A DNA stretch of 64,000 bases from Calditrichota bacterium (GCA_013112635.1 JABFGF010000001.1:1-64000), one strand, 5' to 3'. Counted from the stretch's first letter, positions 1-8,327 are shown. The notes: generated by a model from the letters alone, not told the origin. Program-made: numbers and translations.

Positions 1-78
1 GAGGGAGATGGTTTTCCACATTTTGTGGATAATTAAAGAAAGAAAAAAGAAGCAAAAAAGAAAGAAAACTTTTCAACT

Positions 79-141
79 ACAACGGTGGGGTTCTCACTTT
101 ACTATTGACTATCTAAGCCTAATAGTAATATTTTGTTAGAA
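79..141 (-). other. Degenerate attC-like site at the distal end of the array
   Basis: The segment begins CAACGG and ends TTTTGTTAGAAG, matching the outer ends of the attC sites at 521, 907 and 2015. It is only about 63 bp and lacks the usual central TCATGCT. An inner ACTATT/AATAGT inverted repeat remains. It may be a decayed attC marking the old end of the array. Confidence 0.4.
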
Positions 142-522
142 GGGCCACTAAAGCCCCGTTAATTTTGTAACAATTTACACATTGACTAACCAAAAAACCA
201 GCTTTGGCCGATGGTGAACCTTAAAATACCGAGAAACATTTTGACAAACCCACAAGGCAAAAAGCAAACCCAAAGCAAAGTAAAAACATCGGGTGAGCTA
301 AGGCCGGAAACGAACCTCGCGCTCAAACCGAGATATTTAATAAAACTCTTAGCGAACAAAAACCAATTTGCGTTTTGCCACCTTGGAAAACCCACACACT
401 AAAAAAACTTTGGAGTAGGGCAGAACCATAAAACTGAAAAGTTACGTCTTTTATGATGAAACAGTTTTTGACCCAAGTTTTAAATCCGGCGGACAAAGCG
501 GCCTGGAAACCAACCGCCCTTA
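142..522. other. ORF-less integron cassette, family A copy 1
   Basis: This cassette body has no convincing gene. It belongs to a family with copies at 2113-2522 and 5474-5908. The copies share blocks at both ends (GGGCCACTAAAGCCCCG just after the attC, and a block before the next attC), with indels between them. Short open frames differ among copies or begin inside attC. The - strand block near 440-520 reads GFQ-AL-AGFKTWVKN in all copies, but no shared start codon exists. It could be a decayed gene or a non-coding cassette. Confidence 0.6.
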
Positions 523-620
523 TAACGGTGAATATTAATGGGCGCTCGCGCGGGGAAGTCTGTCCGGTAAGCAAAATCATCGTCCGCGTGAAAGCGTCCC
601 GTTGAATATTTTGTTAGAAG
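521..620 (-). other. attC site
   Basis: TATAACGG left core and TTTTGTTAGAAG right core flank GC-rich inner arms and a central ATCATCGTCCGCG. It closely resembles the site at 2523-2622 and belongs to the family B cassette 621-906. Confidence 0.8.
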
Positions 621-906
621 TGCCATCTAAACCTTTTGCCAAACCGAGAAAAGACAAACGAAATTTAAGCAACCCAAAAGCCAAGCGCCATTGTTTTTAA
701 AAACATTTTGATGGCAGAAAACCAGAAACCGCCTCAAGTAAAATGTATTTTCAATATGCCGAACAAAAACAACAACCCAAGCATTTTACCCAGGTTGAAA
801 CCCATAAACAAAAACCAACGTAAAAAGAACACTTTTAAAACAGCCAAAATTTTTGTTAAAAATAAAATTATTCTAAACAATGGCGCGACCTTGGAAGCCT
901 TGCACT
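621..906. other. ORF-less integron cassette, family B copy 1
   Basis: This is a roughly 290-bp cassette body with near copies at 1003-1288 and 2623-2910. A + strand frame of 67 codons (708-911) is open only in this copy; the other copies carry stops. A - strand hydrophobic frame is open from near the attC but has no consistent start, and it is frameshifted between copies. No gene is called. Conservation of the whole body suggests recent copying or a function at the RNA or DNA level. Confidence 0.6.
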
Positions 907-1002
907 TATAACGGTGAATATTAACCGGATTTTACGTTGAAAATTATCCGGTTGCCGATTCATGCTAGCACGTAAAATTCCGTGTTGAATATTTTGTTAG
1001 AA
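907..1002 (-). other. attC site
   Basis: TATAACGG core, inner arms TTTTACGTTGA and GCACGTAAAA around GATTCATGCTA, and right core TTTTGTTAG. It is nearly identical to the sites at 2015 and 5376. Confidence 0.85.
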
Positions 1003-1288
1003 GTGCCATTTAACCTTTTGCCAAACCGTGCAAAGACAAACAAAATTTAAGCAACCCAAAAACCAAGCGCCATTGTTTTTAAAACATTTTGATAGTTCAA
1101 AACAGGGAAGCGCCTCAAGTAAAATGTAAATTCAATATGCCGAACTAAAACAACAACCAAAGCATTTTACCCAGTTTGAAACCCATAAACAAAAACCAAC
1201 GTGAAAAGACACTTTTTAAAACAGCCCGAACTTTTCATAAAAAATAAAATTATTCTAAACAATGGCGCGACCTTAGAAGCCTTGCACT
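1003..1288. other. ORF-less integron cassette, family B copy 2
   Basis: The body closely matches 621-906 and 2623-2910. In-frame stops break the frame that is open in copy 1, for example TAA after AAAATG near 1125. It carries a different attC type from the other two family B copies, so body and attC have been reshuffled. No gene is supported. Confidence 0.6.
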
Positions 1289-1388
1289 TATAACGACCCA
1301 GTGTTTAGCTGATTTGCCACTGAATAGTTTTCGAACCCTGAATCATGCTCCGAGTGGCAAATTCAGTTACAACACCGTGTTATGTTGC
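1289..1388 (-). other. attC site
   Basis: TATAACGACC left core, arms AGCTGATTTGCCACTG and AGTGGCAAATTCAGTT around AATCATGCTCC, and right core GTGTTATG. It terminates the cassette carrying the gene at 1393-1986. Confidence 0.85.
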
Positions 1389-1392
1389 CAGG

Positions 1393-1986
1393 TTATGTGT
1401 AATCATGTAATACTTTTATATATAAATAAAAAAGTCTTTTTAATAAATATAAATTATCAAAAGCATTTATCATTTGTGGATTCACTCTGTACAATGCTTG
1501 TGTAACTTCTTCATTTTCAATATCAAGGTATCTATTGATTTCGATTGTGTCATTAATTTTATAATAATATGTTTGGGACTCATATTGAGGTTGATCTTTC
1601 AATGTTACTACTTTTAGACTGGTCATAGAATCCGTTTTTAGGTTAAAAAAAGATACAAATTTTTTGTCTACCTTAGGGTTCATCTGAATTGTGTAGAAAA
1701 GGTATAGGGGCTTCAAGCTTTTTTCAGTATAAAAATTTATAGTGCATGAATCTTGAAATATTTTACCATTTAGATTAATCTTGAAAATATCTTTTTTGGA
1801 ATAAAACATTCCTGTACAATCAGGATGCCTAACATAACCTAAATCAATTAAATATTCGTCGGTAAAGTAATTTAATTGCGATGATGGAAGATCATTGTCT
1901 GTGATATCATAGGAATAAATATAAAATTTACAATAAATTGTAAAAATCAATAAAGCCAGAATTAATAAAATAAAGGTCTTTTTCAT
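1393..1986 (-). CDS. Hypothetical membrane-anchored cassette protein
   Basis: The 197-residue product has an N-terminal hydrophobic helix (about residues 4-23, ending near a cysteine in IYCKFY), followed by a soluble region rich in aromatic and lysine residues. The rest should lie in the periplasm, anchored either by the helix or as a lipoprotein with a poor lipobox. I recognise no domain. The ATG start lies just inside the cassette boundary (attC at 2015), and the stop lies a few bases before its own attC, as expected for compact cassette genes. Transcription probably depends on a cassette promoter or on read-through from the array promoter. Function unknown. Confidence 0.65.
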   Translation of the reverse strand: MKKTFILLILALLIFTIYCKFYIYSYDITDNDLPSSQLNYFTDEYLIDLGYVRHPDCTGMFYSKKDIFKINLNGKIFQDSCTINFYTEKSLKPLYLFYTIQMNPKVDKKFVSFFNLKTDSMTSLKVVTLKDQPQYESQTYYYKINDTIEINRYLDIENEEVTQALYRVNPQMINAFDNLYLLKRLFYLYIKVLHDYT

Positions 1987-2014
1987 ACTAATTATTCTAA
2001 AAATGTCTTTGCAA

Positions 2015-2112
2015 CATAACGGTGAATATTAACCGGATTTTACGTTGAGAAATTATCCGGTTGCCAATTCATGCTAGCACGTAAAATTCCGTGTTGAATA
2101 TTTTGTTAGAAG
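2015..2112 (-). other. attC site
   Basis: CATAACGG left core, arms ATTTTACGTTGA and GCACGTAAAATTCC around ATTCATGCTA, right core TTTTGTTAGA. Same sequence type as 907 and 5376. Confidence 0.85.
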
Positions 2113-2522
2113 GGCCACTAAAGCCCCGTTAATTTTGTAACAATTTAAACAGTAACTAACCCAAAAACCAGCTTTGGCCGACGGTGAACTTTGAATTCCA
2201 AAAAACATTTTGCAAAGCCCATAAGGCAAAACCTAAAACCAAAAAACCAACCCGACAGCCAGCAAGCTAAGGTGAGCCCGCTACAAAACATTGCCAACTA
2301 AATTCAAACAGGCAATGGCGGACGATTACTCTTAGCGTTTTCAAAACCCTGGCAAACCTGAAAAAGAGGTTGCCCTTTTGCCGCCCTTAAAAATACCCAA
2401 AAACCAAAAAACTTTGGGGTAGGGCAGAACATAAAAATTAGAAAGAACATGATTTTTGGTGAAACTGTTTTTGACCCAAGTTTTAAATCCGGCGGCTAAA
2501 GCGGCTTGGAAACCAACCGCCC
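2113..2522. other. ORF-less integron cassette, family A copy 2
   Basis: The body is related to 142-522 and 5474-5908, including the block GGGCCACTAAAGCCCCG at one end and the GACCCAAGTTTTAAA block at the other. The part around 2245-2340 is shared with copy 3 but not with copy 1. No start codon is shared by the copies, so no gene is called. Confidence 0.6.
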
Positions 2523-2622
2523 TTATAACGGTGAATATTAATGGGCGCCCGCGCGGGGAAGTCCGTCCGGTTGACAAAATCATGCTCCGCGTGAAAGCGT
2601 CCCGTTGAATATTTTGTTAGAA
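2523..2622 (-). other. attC site
   Basis: TATAACGG left core, GC-rich arms, central AATCATGCTCCGCG, right core TTTTGTTAGAAG. Sister of the site at 521. Confidence 0.85.
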
Positions 2623-2910
2623 GTGCCATTTAAACCTTTTGCCAAACCGTGAAAAGATAAACAAAATTTAAGCAACCCAAAAACCAAGCGCCATTGTTTT
2701 TAAAAAACATTTTGAAGGCAGAAACCAGAAACCGCCTCAAGTAAAATGCATTTTCAATATGCCGCACTAAAACAACAACCAAAGCATTTTACCCAGGGTT
2801 GAAACCCATTAACAAAAACCAACGTGAAAAGAACACTTTTAAATCTGCCCGAACTTTTCGTAAAAAATAAAATTATTCTAAACAATGGCGCGACCTTGAA
2901 GCCTTGCACT
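2623..2910. other. ORF-less integron cassette, family B copy 3
   Basis: The body matches 621-906 and 1003-1288 with scattered substitutions and single-base indels (for example CAGGGTTG against CAGGTTG near 2797) that break any shared reading frame. Together with 2113-2522 it forms an A-B pair in the same order as 142-906, so the pair was probably duplicated as a block. Confidence 0.6.
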
Positions 2911-3006
2911 TATAACGACTGATATTTAGGCGATTTGCGATTGTAAAACTTCCAAACCGAAATCATGCTCCGACGAGCAAATTCGCCTACAATATTTTGT
3001 TATGTT
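2911..3006 (-). other. attC site
   Basis: TATAACGACTGATATTTAGG left part, arms GGCGATTTGCG and GAGCAAATTCGCC around AATCATGCTCCG, right core TTTTGTTATG. Confidence 0.88.
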
Positions 3007-3560
3007 GCCTTTGTTTTTCTAATTGCCCCAAATGTTGTTGCACTTCCAGCTTGAATAGGGTCAATAATCATTCCAGAAAACTCTTGTATCTTTCTTAACA
3101 TGAGTTCTGTATCAGTGCTAAAATCTTCAGCATTTTTTTGAGTAACTTTTTTTTCCCATTTAGCTAATGGAGTTATTGGATTATGCATATCTGTATGTTC
3201 GGTAACCATTTCAGATTGAGCATGGACCATTAAATTTCGAAATTGAATTATAGATTTTAAAGTTTGAAATGGTCTTTTACCTTTTTCCAATTTATAGTTA
3301 TATATTGATGCTAAAATTTCTATTTTTTCTTCAGAACCAATATTTTTCTTTATGCTACTCCAATATTTTATTTTCGTATTCCCAACGTGATTTACGTATG
3401 CTTCAATTGTAAAACTGCAAAATAGCATTGATGTCATCAAGTAGTGAAAACGCTCATATTTATTATTTGTATTCTTGGCATCTCTCAAAGCAGTTCTACT
3501 TGCAATATTTAAGTCAAAGTGTGGATAGACTATTTTTACTGCTTCTACTTTTTCACTCAT
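3000..3560 (-). CDS. HEPN-domain-like cassette protein
   Basis: This 186-residue, mainly helical cytoplasmic protein has no signal peptide. It carries RNLMVH at residues 108-113, which fits the R-x4-H signature of HEPN domains, and an upstream helix with conserved-looking acidic and aromatic residues (FTIEAYVNHV, 50-59). HEPN proteins are often RNases acting as toxins or in phage defence. That role here is inference, because no MNT-type antitoxin partner is visible and the gene is alone in its cassette. The frame ends a few bases inside the attC. The ATG start gives MSEKVEAV close to the cassette boundary. A defence or stabilisation role would fit a cassette array, but a non-catalytic HEPN protein is also possible. 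Confidence 0.6.
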   Translation of the reverse strand: MSEKVEAVKIVYPHFDLNIASRTALRDAKNTNNKYERFHYLMTSMLFCSFTIEAYVNHVGNTKIKYWSSIKKNIGSEEKIEILASIYNYKLEKGKRPFQTLKSIIQFRNLMVHAQSEMVTEHTDMHNPITPLAKWEKKVTQKNAEDFSTDTELMLRKIQEFSGMIIDPIQAGSATTFGAIRKTKAT

Positions 3561-3593
3561 TTTTATCCAATCTTATTCCCTAACCTTCAGCAA

Positions 3594-3691
3594 CATAACG
3601 GACTGGGCATAACCGGAACGAGCGCTGGAAATCCTTCCAATTGTCAATTCACCGTCCGCGTGAAGTTTCCGAGTTGATGCCATTGTTATAT
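3594..3691 (-). other. attC site
   Basis: CATAACGGACTGGGCATAAC left part, central AATTCACCGTCCGCG, right core CATTGTTATA. Its arm sequence differs from the main types, but length and ends fit. Confidence 0.8.
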
Positions 3692-3696
3692 GCGAT

Positions 3697-4380
3697 TTAG
3701 AGTTTCATTCCAAAATATATTTTAAAGCTTTCCAACTTTTCTTTAAAATTATGCAATCTTTTTATGTCAGGTCCATTTTCAATATTTTTAACTATTCGCG
3801 TTTTTAAAAAGAAATCTTTATAATAAAAGCCAAATCCTAAAAAGTAACTTGTAACAATGAAAGTTTCTTCTGGATTAGGATCTTCTTCCCAACGATAATC
3901 ATGATTCTGATAACCATTTTCTTCAGATGTCAACTCTCGTATTTTAATATATTTTGTCTTTTCATCAGAAAAAAAGGAGATTGAATAACCACCGTGCACC
4001 TGAATAGAAAATGATTTAAATATAGGGTATTTATAATTTATTGAAAGCGGGATTTCAATTACAGAATATGAGGTTTTAAAATTATAAAGACTCCATGAAT
4101 CCACGAAATCTCCGAAAATCCAATATGAGCCAATAATTTTCGAATTATACGAACCTTGATAGTTTGTATAGCTTAAATCAAGTCCAAAAGAATAATTATT
4201 ATAAACAAAATACTCAAATCCGATTCCATATAAAATGCTATGTGATTTATCATTCAGGGAACTTTGAAATTGAGATAATGCATCTCCAATAAACAAATGC
4301 ACCCCATTTCTATTCTCAACCGAAGAGTTTTGGGAATAGAGCTGAGATGTTAAAACAATTAAGAAAAATACTTTTTTCAT
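3697..4380 (-). CDS. Outer-membrane beta-barrel-like cassette protein
   Basis: The start is placed at MKKVFFLIVLTSQLYSQN, a clear signal peptide. The open frame continues upstream to 4455, but that stretch is attC DNA. The mature part of about 210 residues has alternating hydrophobic and aromatic strands (GIGFEYFVYNNYSFGLDLSY, YFLGFGFYYKDFFLKTRI) typical of the PorT / OmpA-like 8-strand barrels of FCB bacteria. It probably sits in the outer membrane. The last strand ends in an aromatic-rich IYFGMKL rather than a canonical terminal Phe. The gene is alone in its cassette and the stop lies just before the attC at 3594-3691. Family assignment is by strand pattern only. Confidence 0.65.
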   Translation of the reverse strand: MKKVFFLIVLTSQLYSQNSSVENRNGVHLFIGDALSQFQSSLNDKSHSILYGIGFEYFVYNNYSFGLDLSYTNYQGSYNSKIIGSYWIFGDFVDSWSLYNFKTSYSVIEIPLSINYKYPIFKSFSIQVHGGYSISFFSDEKTKYIKIRELTSEENGYQNHDYRWEEDPNPEETFIVTSYFLGFGFYYKDFFLKTRIVKNIENGPDIKRLHNFKEKLESFKIYFGMKL

Positions 4381-4398
4381 TCTATCCTTTTGGAAAGC

Positions 4399-4495
4399 AT
4401 ATAACGGCTGATATTTAGCCGATTTGCGATTGTAAAACTTCCAAACCGAAATCATGCTCCGACGAGCGAATTCGGCTACAATATATTGTTATACA
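4399..4495 (-). other. attC site
   Basis: TATAACGGCTG left part, long imperfect arms TAGCCGATTTGCG and GCGAATTCGGCTA around AATCATGCTCCGACGA, right core TATTGTTATA. This is a clear example of the attC fold with mismatched arms. Confidence 0.92.
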
Positions 4496-4506
4496 GCGAT
4501 TGATAA

Positions 4507-5349
4507 TTATTTCAATGTTTTCTCTAATTCAATTAAGTCCTTGCGATTAAGCAACTCTATTATAGCCTCTGCAGGAATAATATTGCACAACCCTGAATTT
4601 TCTTCAAATGTTATTCTTGTTCGCTTAGTTTGTTTGCTGATGGCAACATCTGTGTAAGGAATATAACTGGAGACTAGTCCAATTACCATTTCTTGATTAA
4701 ATAAAGGAGAGCTTAGTGTCTTATTATCAACTTTAAGTGTGGGAACATATAATACAGGACTTCCACTATTTCCACCGAATACTAAAGCATCAGCTAGGAT
4801 TTTATCCTTCATTATAAGCGCAACAGAACCACGTCTCACAATTGGATCTGGATAATCTGCAGAACGCAGCCCCATAGGAAAACCAGGAATTAATAATGGA
4901 GCACCAGTTTGCAGATCTTTAGAAACTAAAAGATTTTTATAGGGAATGGTTGAAATATCGGCAGTTGTATCCCAAGCAAAAATATGACATGCAATATCAA
5001 ATTTTTTTGAATAAAACCATTTATTACCAGTAAAATCAATCGCAAAGTTTTCTGGATAAACAATACTTTTTCCTTTTTTCGTTTTTACCCTAAAGCCAAT
5101 TTTCTTATGAGGCATTCTATTTTCATCAAGAACTACATGTTTTGCTGTAACAATTGCGACATGATTATTTGGAGTATTGATTAAGAATCCTGTTCCTATT
5201 GGATGATAGTTACCATTAATGCTCTTTTCAATAGAAATAACGGACTCTAACCATGCTTCATTAAAACTTGAAGTTAAAAAATTTTGAGAAAATAATTTAT
5301 CGGAAAATAAAAACAATACAATGAATAAAAGCAATTTGAGAGAGCTCAT
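4507..5349 (-). CDS. Secreted trypsin-like serine protease (cassette)
   Basis: This 280-residue protein has a signal peptide (MSSLKLLLFIVLFLFSDKLFSQ) and a chymotrypsin-fold protease signature. The motifs are TAKHVV with His71, FDIACHI with Asp118, and FGGNSGSPV with Ser195, giving a complete catalytic triad in the right order and spacing. GTGFLI (53-58), just ahead of the His motif, is typical of trypsin-like/HtrA-like enzymes. There is no PDZ domain, so it is a stand-alone periplasmic or secreted peptidase rather than a DegP chaperone. The ATG start lies about 25 bp inside the cassette boundary (attC at 5376), and the stop is close to the attC at 4399. The substrate is unknown. Confidence 0.85.
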   Translation of the reverse strand: MSSLKLLLFIVLFLFSDKLFSQNFLTSSFNEAWLESVISIEKSINGNYHPIGTGFLINTPNNHVAIVTAKHVVLDENRMPHKKIGFRVKTKKGKSIVYPENFAIDFTGNKWFYSKKFDIACHIFAWDTTADISTIPYKNLLVSKDLQTGAPLLIPGFPMGLRSADYPDPIVRRGSVALIMKDKILADALVFGGNSGSPVLYVPTLKVDNKTLSSPLFNQEMVIGLVSSYIPYTDVAISKQTKRTRITFEENSGLCNIIPAEAIIELLNRKDLIELEKTLK

Positions 5350-5375
5350 AGTTTTACTCCTGAAAATCTAAAGCT

Positions 5376-5473
5376 GTATAACAGTGAATATTAACCGGAT
5401 TTTACGTTGAAAAAACTTCCGGTTGGCGATTCATGCTAGCACGTAAAATTCCGTGTTGAATATTTTGTTAGAA
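5376..5473 (-). other. attC site
   Basis: TATAACAGTGAATATTAACC left part, arms TTTTACGTTGA and GCACGTAAAA around GATTCATGCTA, right core TTTTGTTAG. Same type as 907 and 2015. Confidence 0.85.
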
Positions 5474-5908
5474 GGGCCACTAAAGCCCCGTTAATTTTGT
5501 AACAATTTAAACATTGGCTAACCAAAAAACCAGCTTTGGCCGACGGTGCTACATCCCGACTTGTCGGGGAAAACTTTGAACTGCCAAAAAACATTTTGGT
5601 AAACCCACAAGGCAAAAACTGAAACCAAAAAACAAACCCGACAGCCAGCAAGCTAAGGTGAGCCCGCCACAAAACATTGCCAAATAAATTCAAACTGGCA
5701 ATGGCGGACGAAAACTCTTAGCGCTTTTCTAAACCCCGCTAAACTTGAGAAAGAGTTTAATTTTTTGCCGCCTTGAAATTTTGGACAAACCAACAAACTT
5801 TTAACTAGGGCAGAACCATAAAATTGAAAAGAACATCTTTTGTGTTAAAACAGTTTTTGACCCAAGTTTTAAAACCGGCGGACAAAGCGACTTGGAAACC
5901 AGCTGCCC
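5474..5908. other. ORF-less integron cassette, family A copy 3
   Basis: This is the longest family A copy. It shares blocks with 2113-2522 throughout and carries a small insertion, CATCCCGACTTGTCGGG, near 5552 that is itself an inverted repeat. The - strand peptide block GFQ-AL-AGFKTWVKN is preserved near 5835-5900 but runs to a stop soon after. No complete gene is supported. Confidence 0.6.
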
Positions 5909-6005
5909 TTATAACGTGAATATTAACGGGATTAACCGCTGTTAAATTTTTCGTTCGCGAATTCACCGTCCGGCGGTTAATTCCCAGTTGAATATTTTGT
6001 TATGG
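5909..6005 (-). other. attC site
   Basis: TATAACGTGAATATTAACGGG left part, arms ATTAACCGCTG and CGGCGGTTAAT around AATTCACCGTC, right core TTTTGTTATG. Confidence 0.85.
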
Positions 6006-6010
6006 CCTGA

Positions 6011-6778
6011 TTACTGTGTTGGCCCAAAAACTTTTTTCTCTCGTTTCCCATCTTGTAAATAATATTTTTCAACTTTATCGATAAAAACGACATTTATTGT
6101 TTTGTGTTCATCGTCGAAGCTAATTTTGCTAAATAAATCCCTTCTTAATTCACGTTCATATTTCCATTTAATATTTCCTGAAAAATCTAAGATATAACAC
6201 TTATTCAAATAGTCTAAAGAGTGGGTTAAAAAATCATGAATTACTAATAAGTTCAAGATTTGCTGAATATCGCTTTCTCTAAAATCACCTAAATCAATTT
6301 TCCATTTTTCTTTTTTCCCAGCAATGGAATAACAAGTAAAATAACTTTTATATTCTTTTGAATTATGAACAAAAGTAAAATAGTATTGACCATCATCTGA
6401 GAAAATTTGAGTTATGTCTAAATGCATTCCATAATATGGACAAAAAGTTTTATTTGGTAACTCATATTCCCACAATAAAGAACCAGACTTACTGTACAAG
6501 AATAACTTACTCCACTTTGTAATAATTACATCACCTGTATTGGAGACACTCGGTAAATGTAATCCACGTCGTTCCATTTTCTTTTGCCATAATAAACTGT
6601 CATTTTGATATAAACTGAGAAGTTGAGGGCCAACAAATCCTTCGTAAAAATCTCCAGAAACTGTTGCACAAAATTTTCCATTTTTAGATTTTTTTGTCCA
6701 TGTTTTTGGGAAAGCTTGTTGAGCATTTGAAAAAGAAACTTGAAAGATAAGTAAAGATATAATAAAAAATAATTTCAT
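6011..6778 (-). CDS. Exported beta-propeller-like cassette protein
   Basis: The start is placed at MKLFFIISLLIFQVSFSNAQQ, a good signal peptide cleaved after NAQ. An upstream extension to 6853 is attC DNA. The mature protein of about 235 residues contains repeated blade-like segments pairing a strand with a Trp: LFLYSKSGSLLWEYELP and YILDFSGNIKWKYERE, plus SLYQNDSLLWQKKM. These resemble PQQ/WD-type propeller repeats that fetch a value and compare it with a string such as 'GSLLW'. It probably acts in the periplasm as a binding or scaffold protein. It is alone in its cassette and its stop is five bases from the attC. The exact family is unknown. Confidence 0.62.
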   Translation of the reverse strand: MKLFFIISLLIFQVSFSNAQQAFPKTWTKKSKNGKFCATVSGDFYEGFVGPQLLSLYQNDSLLWQKKMERRGLHLPSVSNTGDVIITKWSKLFLYSKSGSLLWEYELPNKTFCPYYGMHLDITQIFSDDGQYYFTFVHNSKEYKSYFTCYSIAGKKEKWKIDLGDFRESDIQQILNLLVIHDFLTHSLDYLNKCYILDFSGNIKWKYERELRRDLFSKISFDDEHKTINVVFIDKVEKYYLQDGKREKKVFGPTQ

Positions 6779-6803
6779 AAGATTTTCTCGTGAAATATAA
6801 AGC

Positions 6804-6936
6804 CATAACGTATCGGGTATTAACCGGATTTGATCTCGATTACGCCGTTCCAATCTGCTTTCGGAACAACCCCTGGCATAAAAGCATGCGGCGTACCGGA
6901 TCGAGATTAAATACCGTGTTCAATACCTTGTTATAT
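6804..6936 (-). other. Long attC site of transposase cassette, inner copy
   Basis: At about 133 bp it is longer than most sites in the array. CATAACGTATCGGGTATTAACC starts it, arms GATCTCGATTACGCCG and GCGTACCGGATCGAGAT flank a longer loop, and it ends CTTGTTATATTG. An identical copy lies at 13531-13663. Confidence 0.85.
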
Positions 6937-7142
6937 TGAGCGCTCATGCTATGTGTACATCAACACTTTCATAACGGTATAAATATTAATTAAAAATGCA
7001 TAAAACAGCAACACTTAATTTTATACTTATTCTCTCGGGCTGATAACATCTGATTTTACCTGTTATTTTCAATATTGGGGCACACCAATCCCCCTGATGT
7101 TGATAAGCTCCCCCCTTTACTGTCCCTAAACCACAAACCCCT

Positions 7143-8312
7143 TTAAGATGTATCCACATAAGCAACCTGATCATATTGTGGGTCTAGCATCATTCGGAAA
7201 AACATGGCCACCTTACAATGTGGGCAGCTATATAAATTCACTTCTTCCTGTTCATCACACAGCGCCCCATTATTGGTAGTGTCCCCCATGTCAGATCGGA
7301 TGCGCTGCAAAATATCCTTCTTTACCTTACCTGCCCAGAAACCGTAAAAGCGGATCTTGTTGAAGCCGTGGGGCAGAATGTGCAAAAGAAAGCGACGGAT
7401 AAACTCTGCTGCGGGCAAGGTCATCTCCTTGTTAAAGGCGCCACCTTCGCTCCCTTGCTTGTAGTCTTTGTAATTAAAACGCACCTTCTTTTCAGTACCG
7501 TCTATGATGCGCTTGTTGCTAATGGCCACCCGGTGCGAATAACGTCCGATATAGCGCACAACCATCTCGGCGCTACCAAAAGGTTTCTTGGCATAAACTC
7601 GCCACTTCTTATGGGCAATGGAATCCAGCATATGCTCAAATACATGTGCCTCTTTGTATAAACCAACACACTCCGGGATTACCAATTCCCTCTTATAATG
7701 CATCTTTTTCAGTTTAGATATAAACTTGCCACGGAACATTTTCCCCACAGCCCTTACCGGAAAGAGAAAACGGCTTTCATAGGGCAGGCTTTTCCATTCG
7801 CCTGTTTTCGCTATTCCACCTCCGGCGACAATTAAATGCAGGTGCACATGCTGTGATAAGCCCTGCCCCCAGGTATGCAGCAAGGCAAGGTACCCGCATT
7901 GCGCCCCAAGATAGTTTGGATCGTTGGCAAAAGTGTTAAGCGTTTCTTTGACACAACAAAAAAACAGGTTGTATAAAAGCCTCTTGTTATAACTGATCAA
8001 ATCGTTTAAACTGTGTGGAAGTGTAAACACCACATGGTAGTAAGGCACAGGCAAAAGCTCCTTTAAACGCTCTTTTACCCATTTCTCTTTCAGGATATAT
8101 TGGCAGTTGGGACAATGACGGTCGCGGCAGGGATTATAGCAGGGACGTTCACCACCACACGAGCGACACTCATAAAGATGGCCGCCAAGAGCTGCTGTAC
8201 GGCAGTTCATGATCGCGTTAACAACTTTCCACTGTTTGGCTGACAGCCTATGCCCCTGGCTGTATTCTTTGATGTTCTCACGGAAAATACGGGCTATGGT
8301 TGCACTTGACAT
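7143..8312 (-). CDS. IS91-family HUH (Y2) transposase
   Basis: This 389-residue rolling-circle transposase has three visible parts. An N-terminal zinc-binding domain has ECRSCGG and CRDRHCPNC (Cys49, 52, 62, 67, 70). A HUH nuclease core has HVHLHL (His157-Leu-His159) for the metal ion. The YxxxY pair Tyr254/Tyr258 lies in RYIGRYSHR and would make the DNA-protein link. A C-terminal YSCPHC pair adds another zinc knuckle. Length and motif order fit IS91/IS801-type enzymes, which move by single-strand transfer. The gene begins about 130 bp inside the cassette and is transcribed away from attI. Just upstream lie TTGACA, a TATAAT and the TGTAC-N4-GTACA palindrome. The protein is identical to that encoded at 13870-15039. 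Confidence 0.93.
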   Translation of the reverse strand: MSSATIARIFRENIKEYSQGHRLSAKQWKVVNAIMNCRTAALGGHLYECRSCGGERPCYNPCRDRHCPNCQYILKEKWVKERLKELLPVPYYHVVFTLPHSLNDLISYNKRLLYNLFFCCVKETLNTFANDPNYLGAQCGYLALLHTWGQGLSQHVHLHLIVAGGGIAKTGEWKSLPYESRFLFPVRAVGKMFRGKFISKLKKMHYKRELVIPECVGLYKEAHVFEHMLDSIAHKKWRVYAKKPFGSAEMVVRYIGRYSHRVAISNKRIIDGTEKKVRFNYKDYKQGSEGGAFNKEMTLPAAEFIRRFLLHILPHGFNKIRFYGFWAGKVKKDILQRIRSDMGDTTNNGALCDEQEEVNLYSCPHCKVAMFFRMMLDPQYDQVAYVDTS

Positions 8313-8327
8313 ATCATATATTTATGG

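Noticed and set aside
708-911. 67-codon + strand frame in family B copy 1
   Set aside because: It opposes cassette orientation and is broken by stops in both other copies.
2341-2583. 80-codon - strand frame starting in attC (also 323-580)
   Set aside because: Start and first 20 codons are attC sequence and no usable start lies in the body. The third family A copy stops early.
3697-4455. Longer versions of cassette genes starting within attC (also 6853, 9397, 12188)
   Set aside because: Internal starts give signal peptides or normal N-termini, while the added residues are encoded by attC.
6986-7174. 62-codon - strand frame after the transposase gene (and its twin at 13713-13901)
   Set aside because: It overlaps the transposase end and shows no motif. 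It may be a by-product, although identical in both copies simply because the unit is duplicated.
7368-7661. 97-codon + strand frame inside the transposase gene (and 14095-14388)
   Set aside because: It is a shadow of the transposase reading frame with no independent support.
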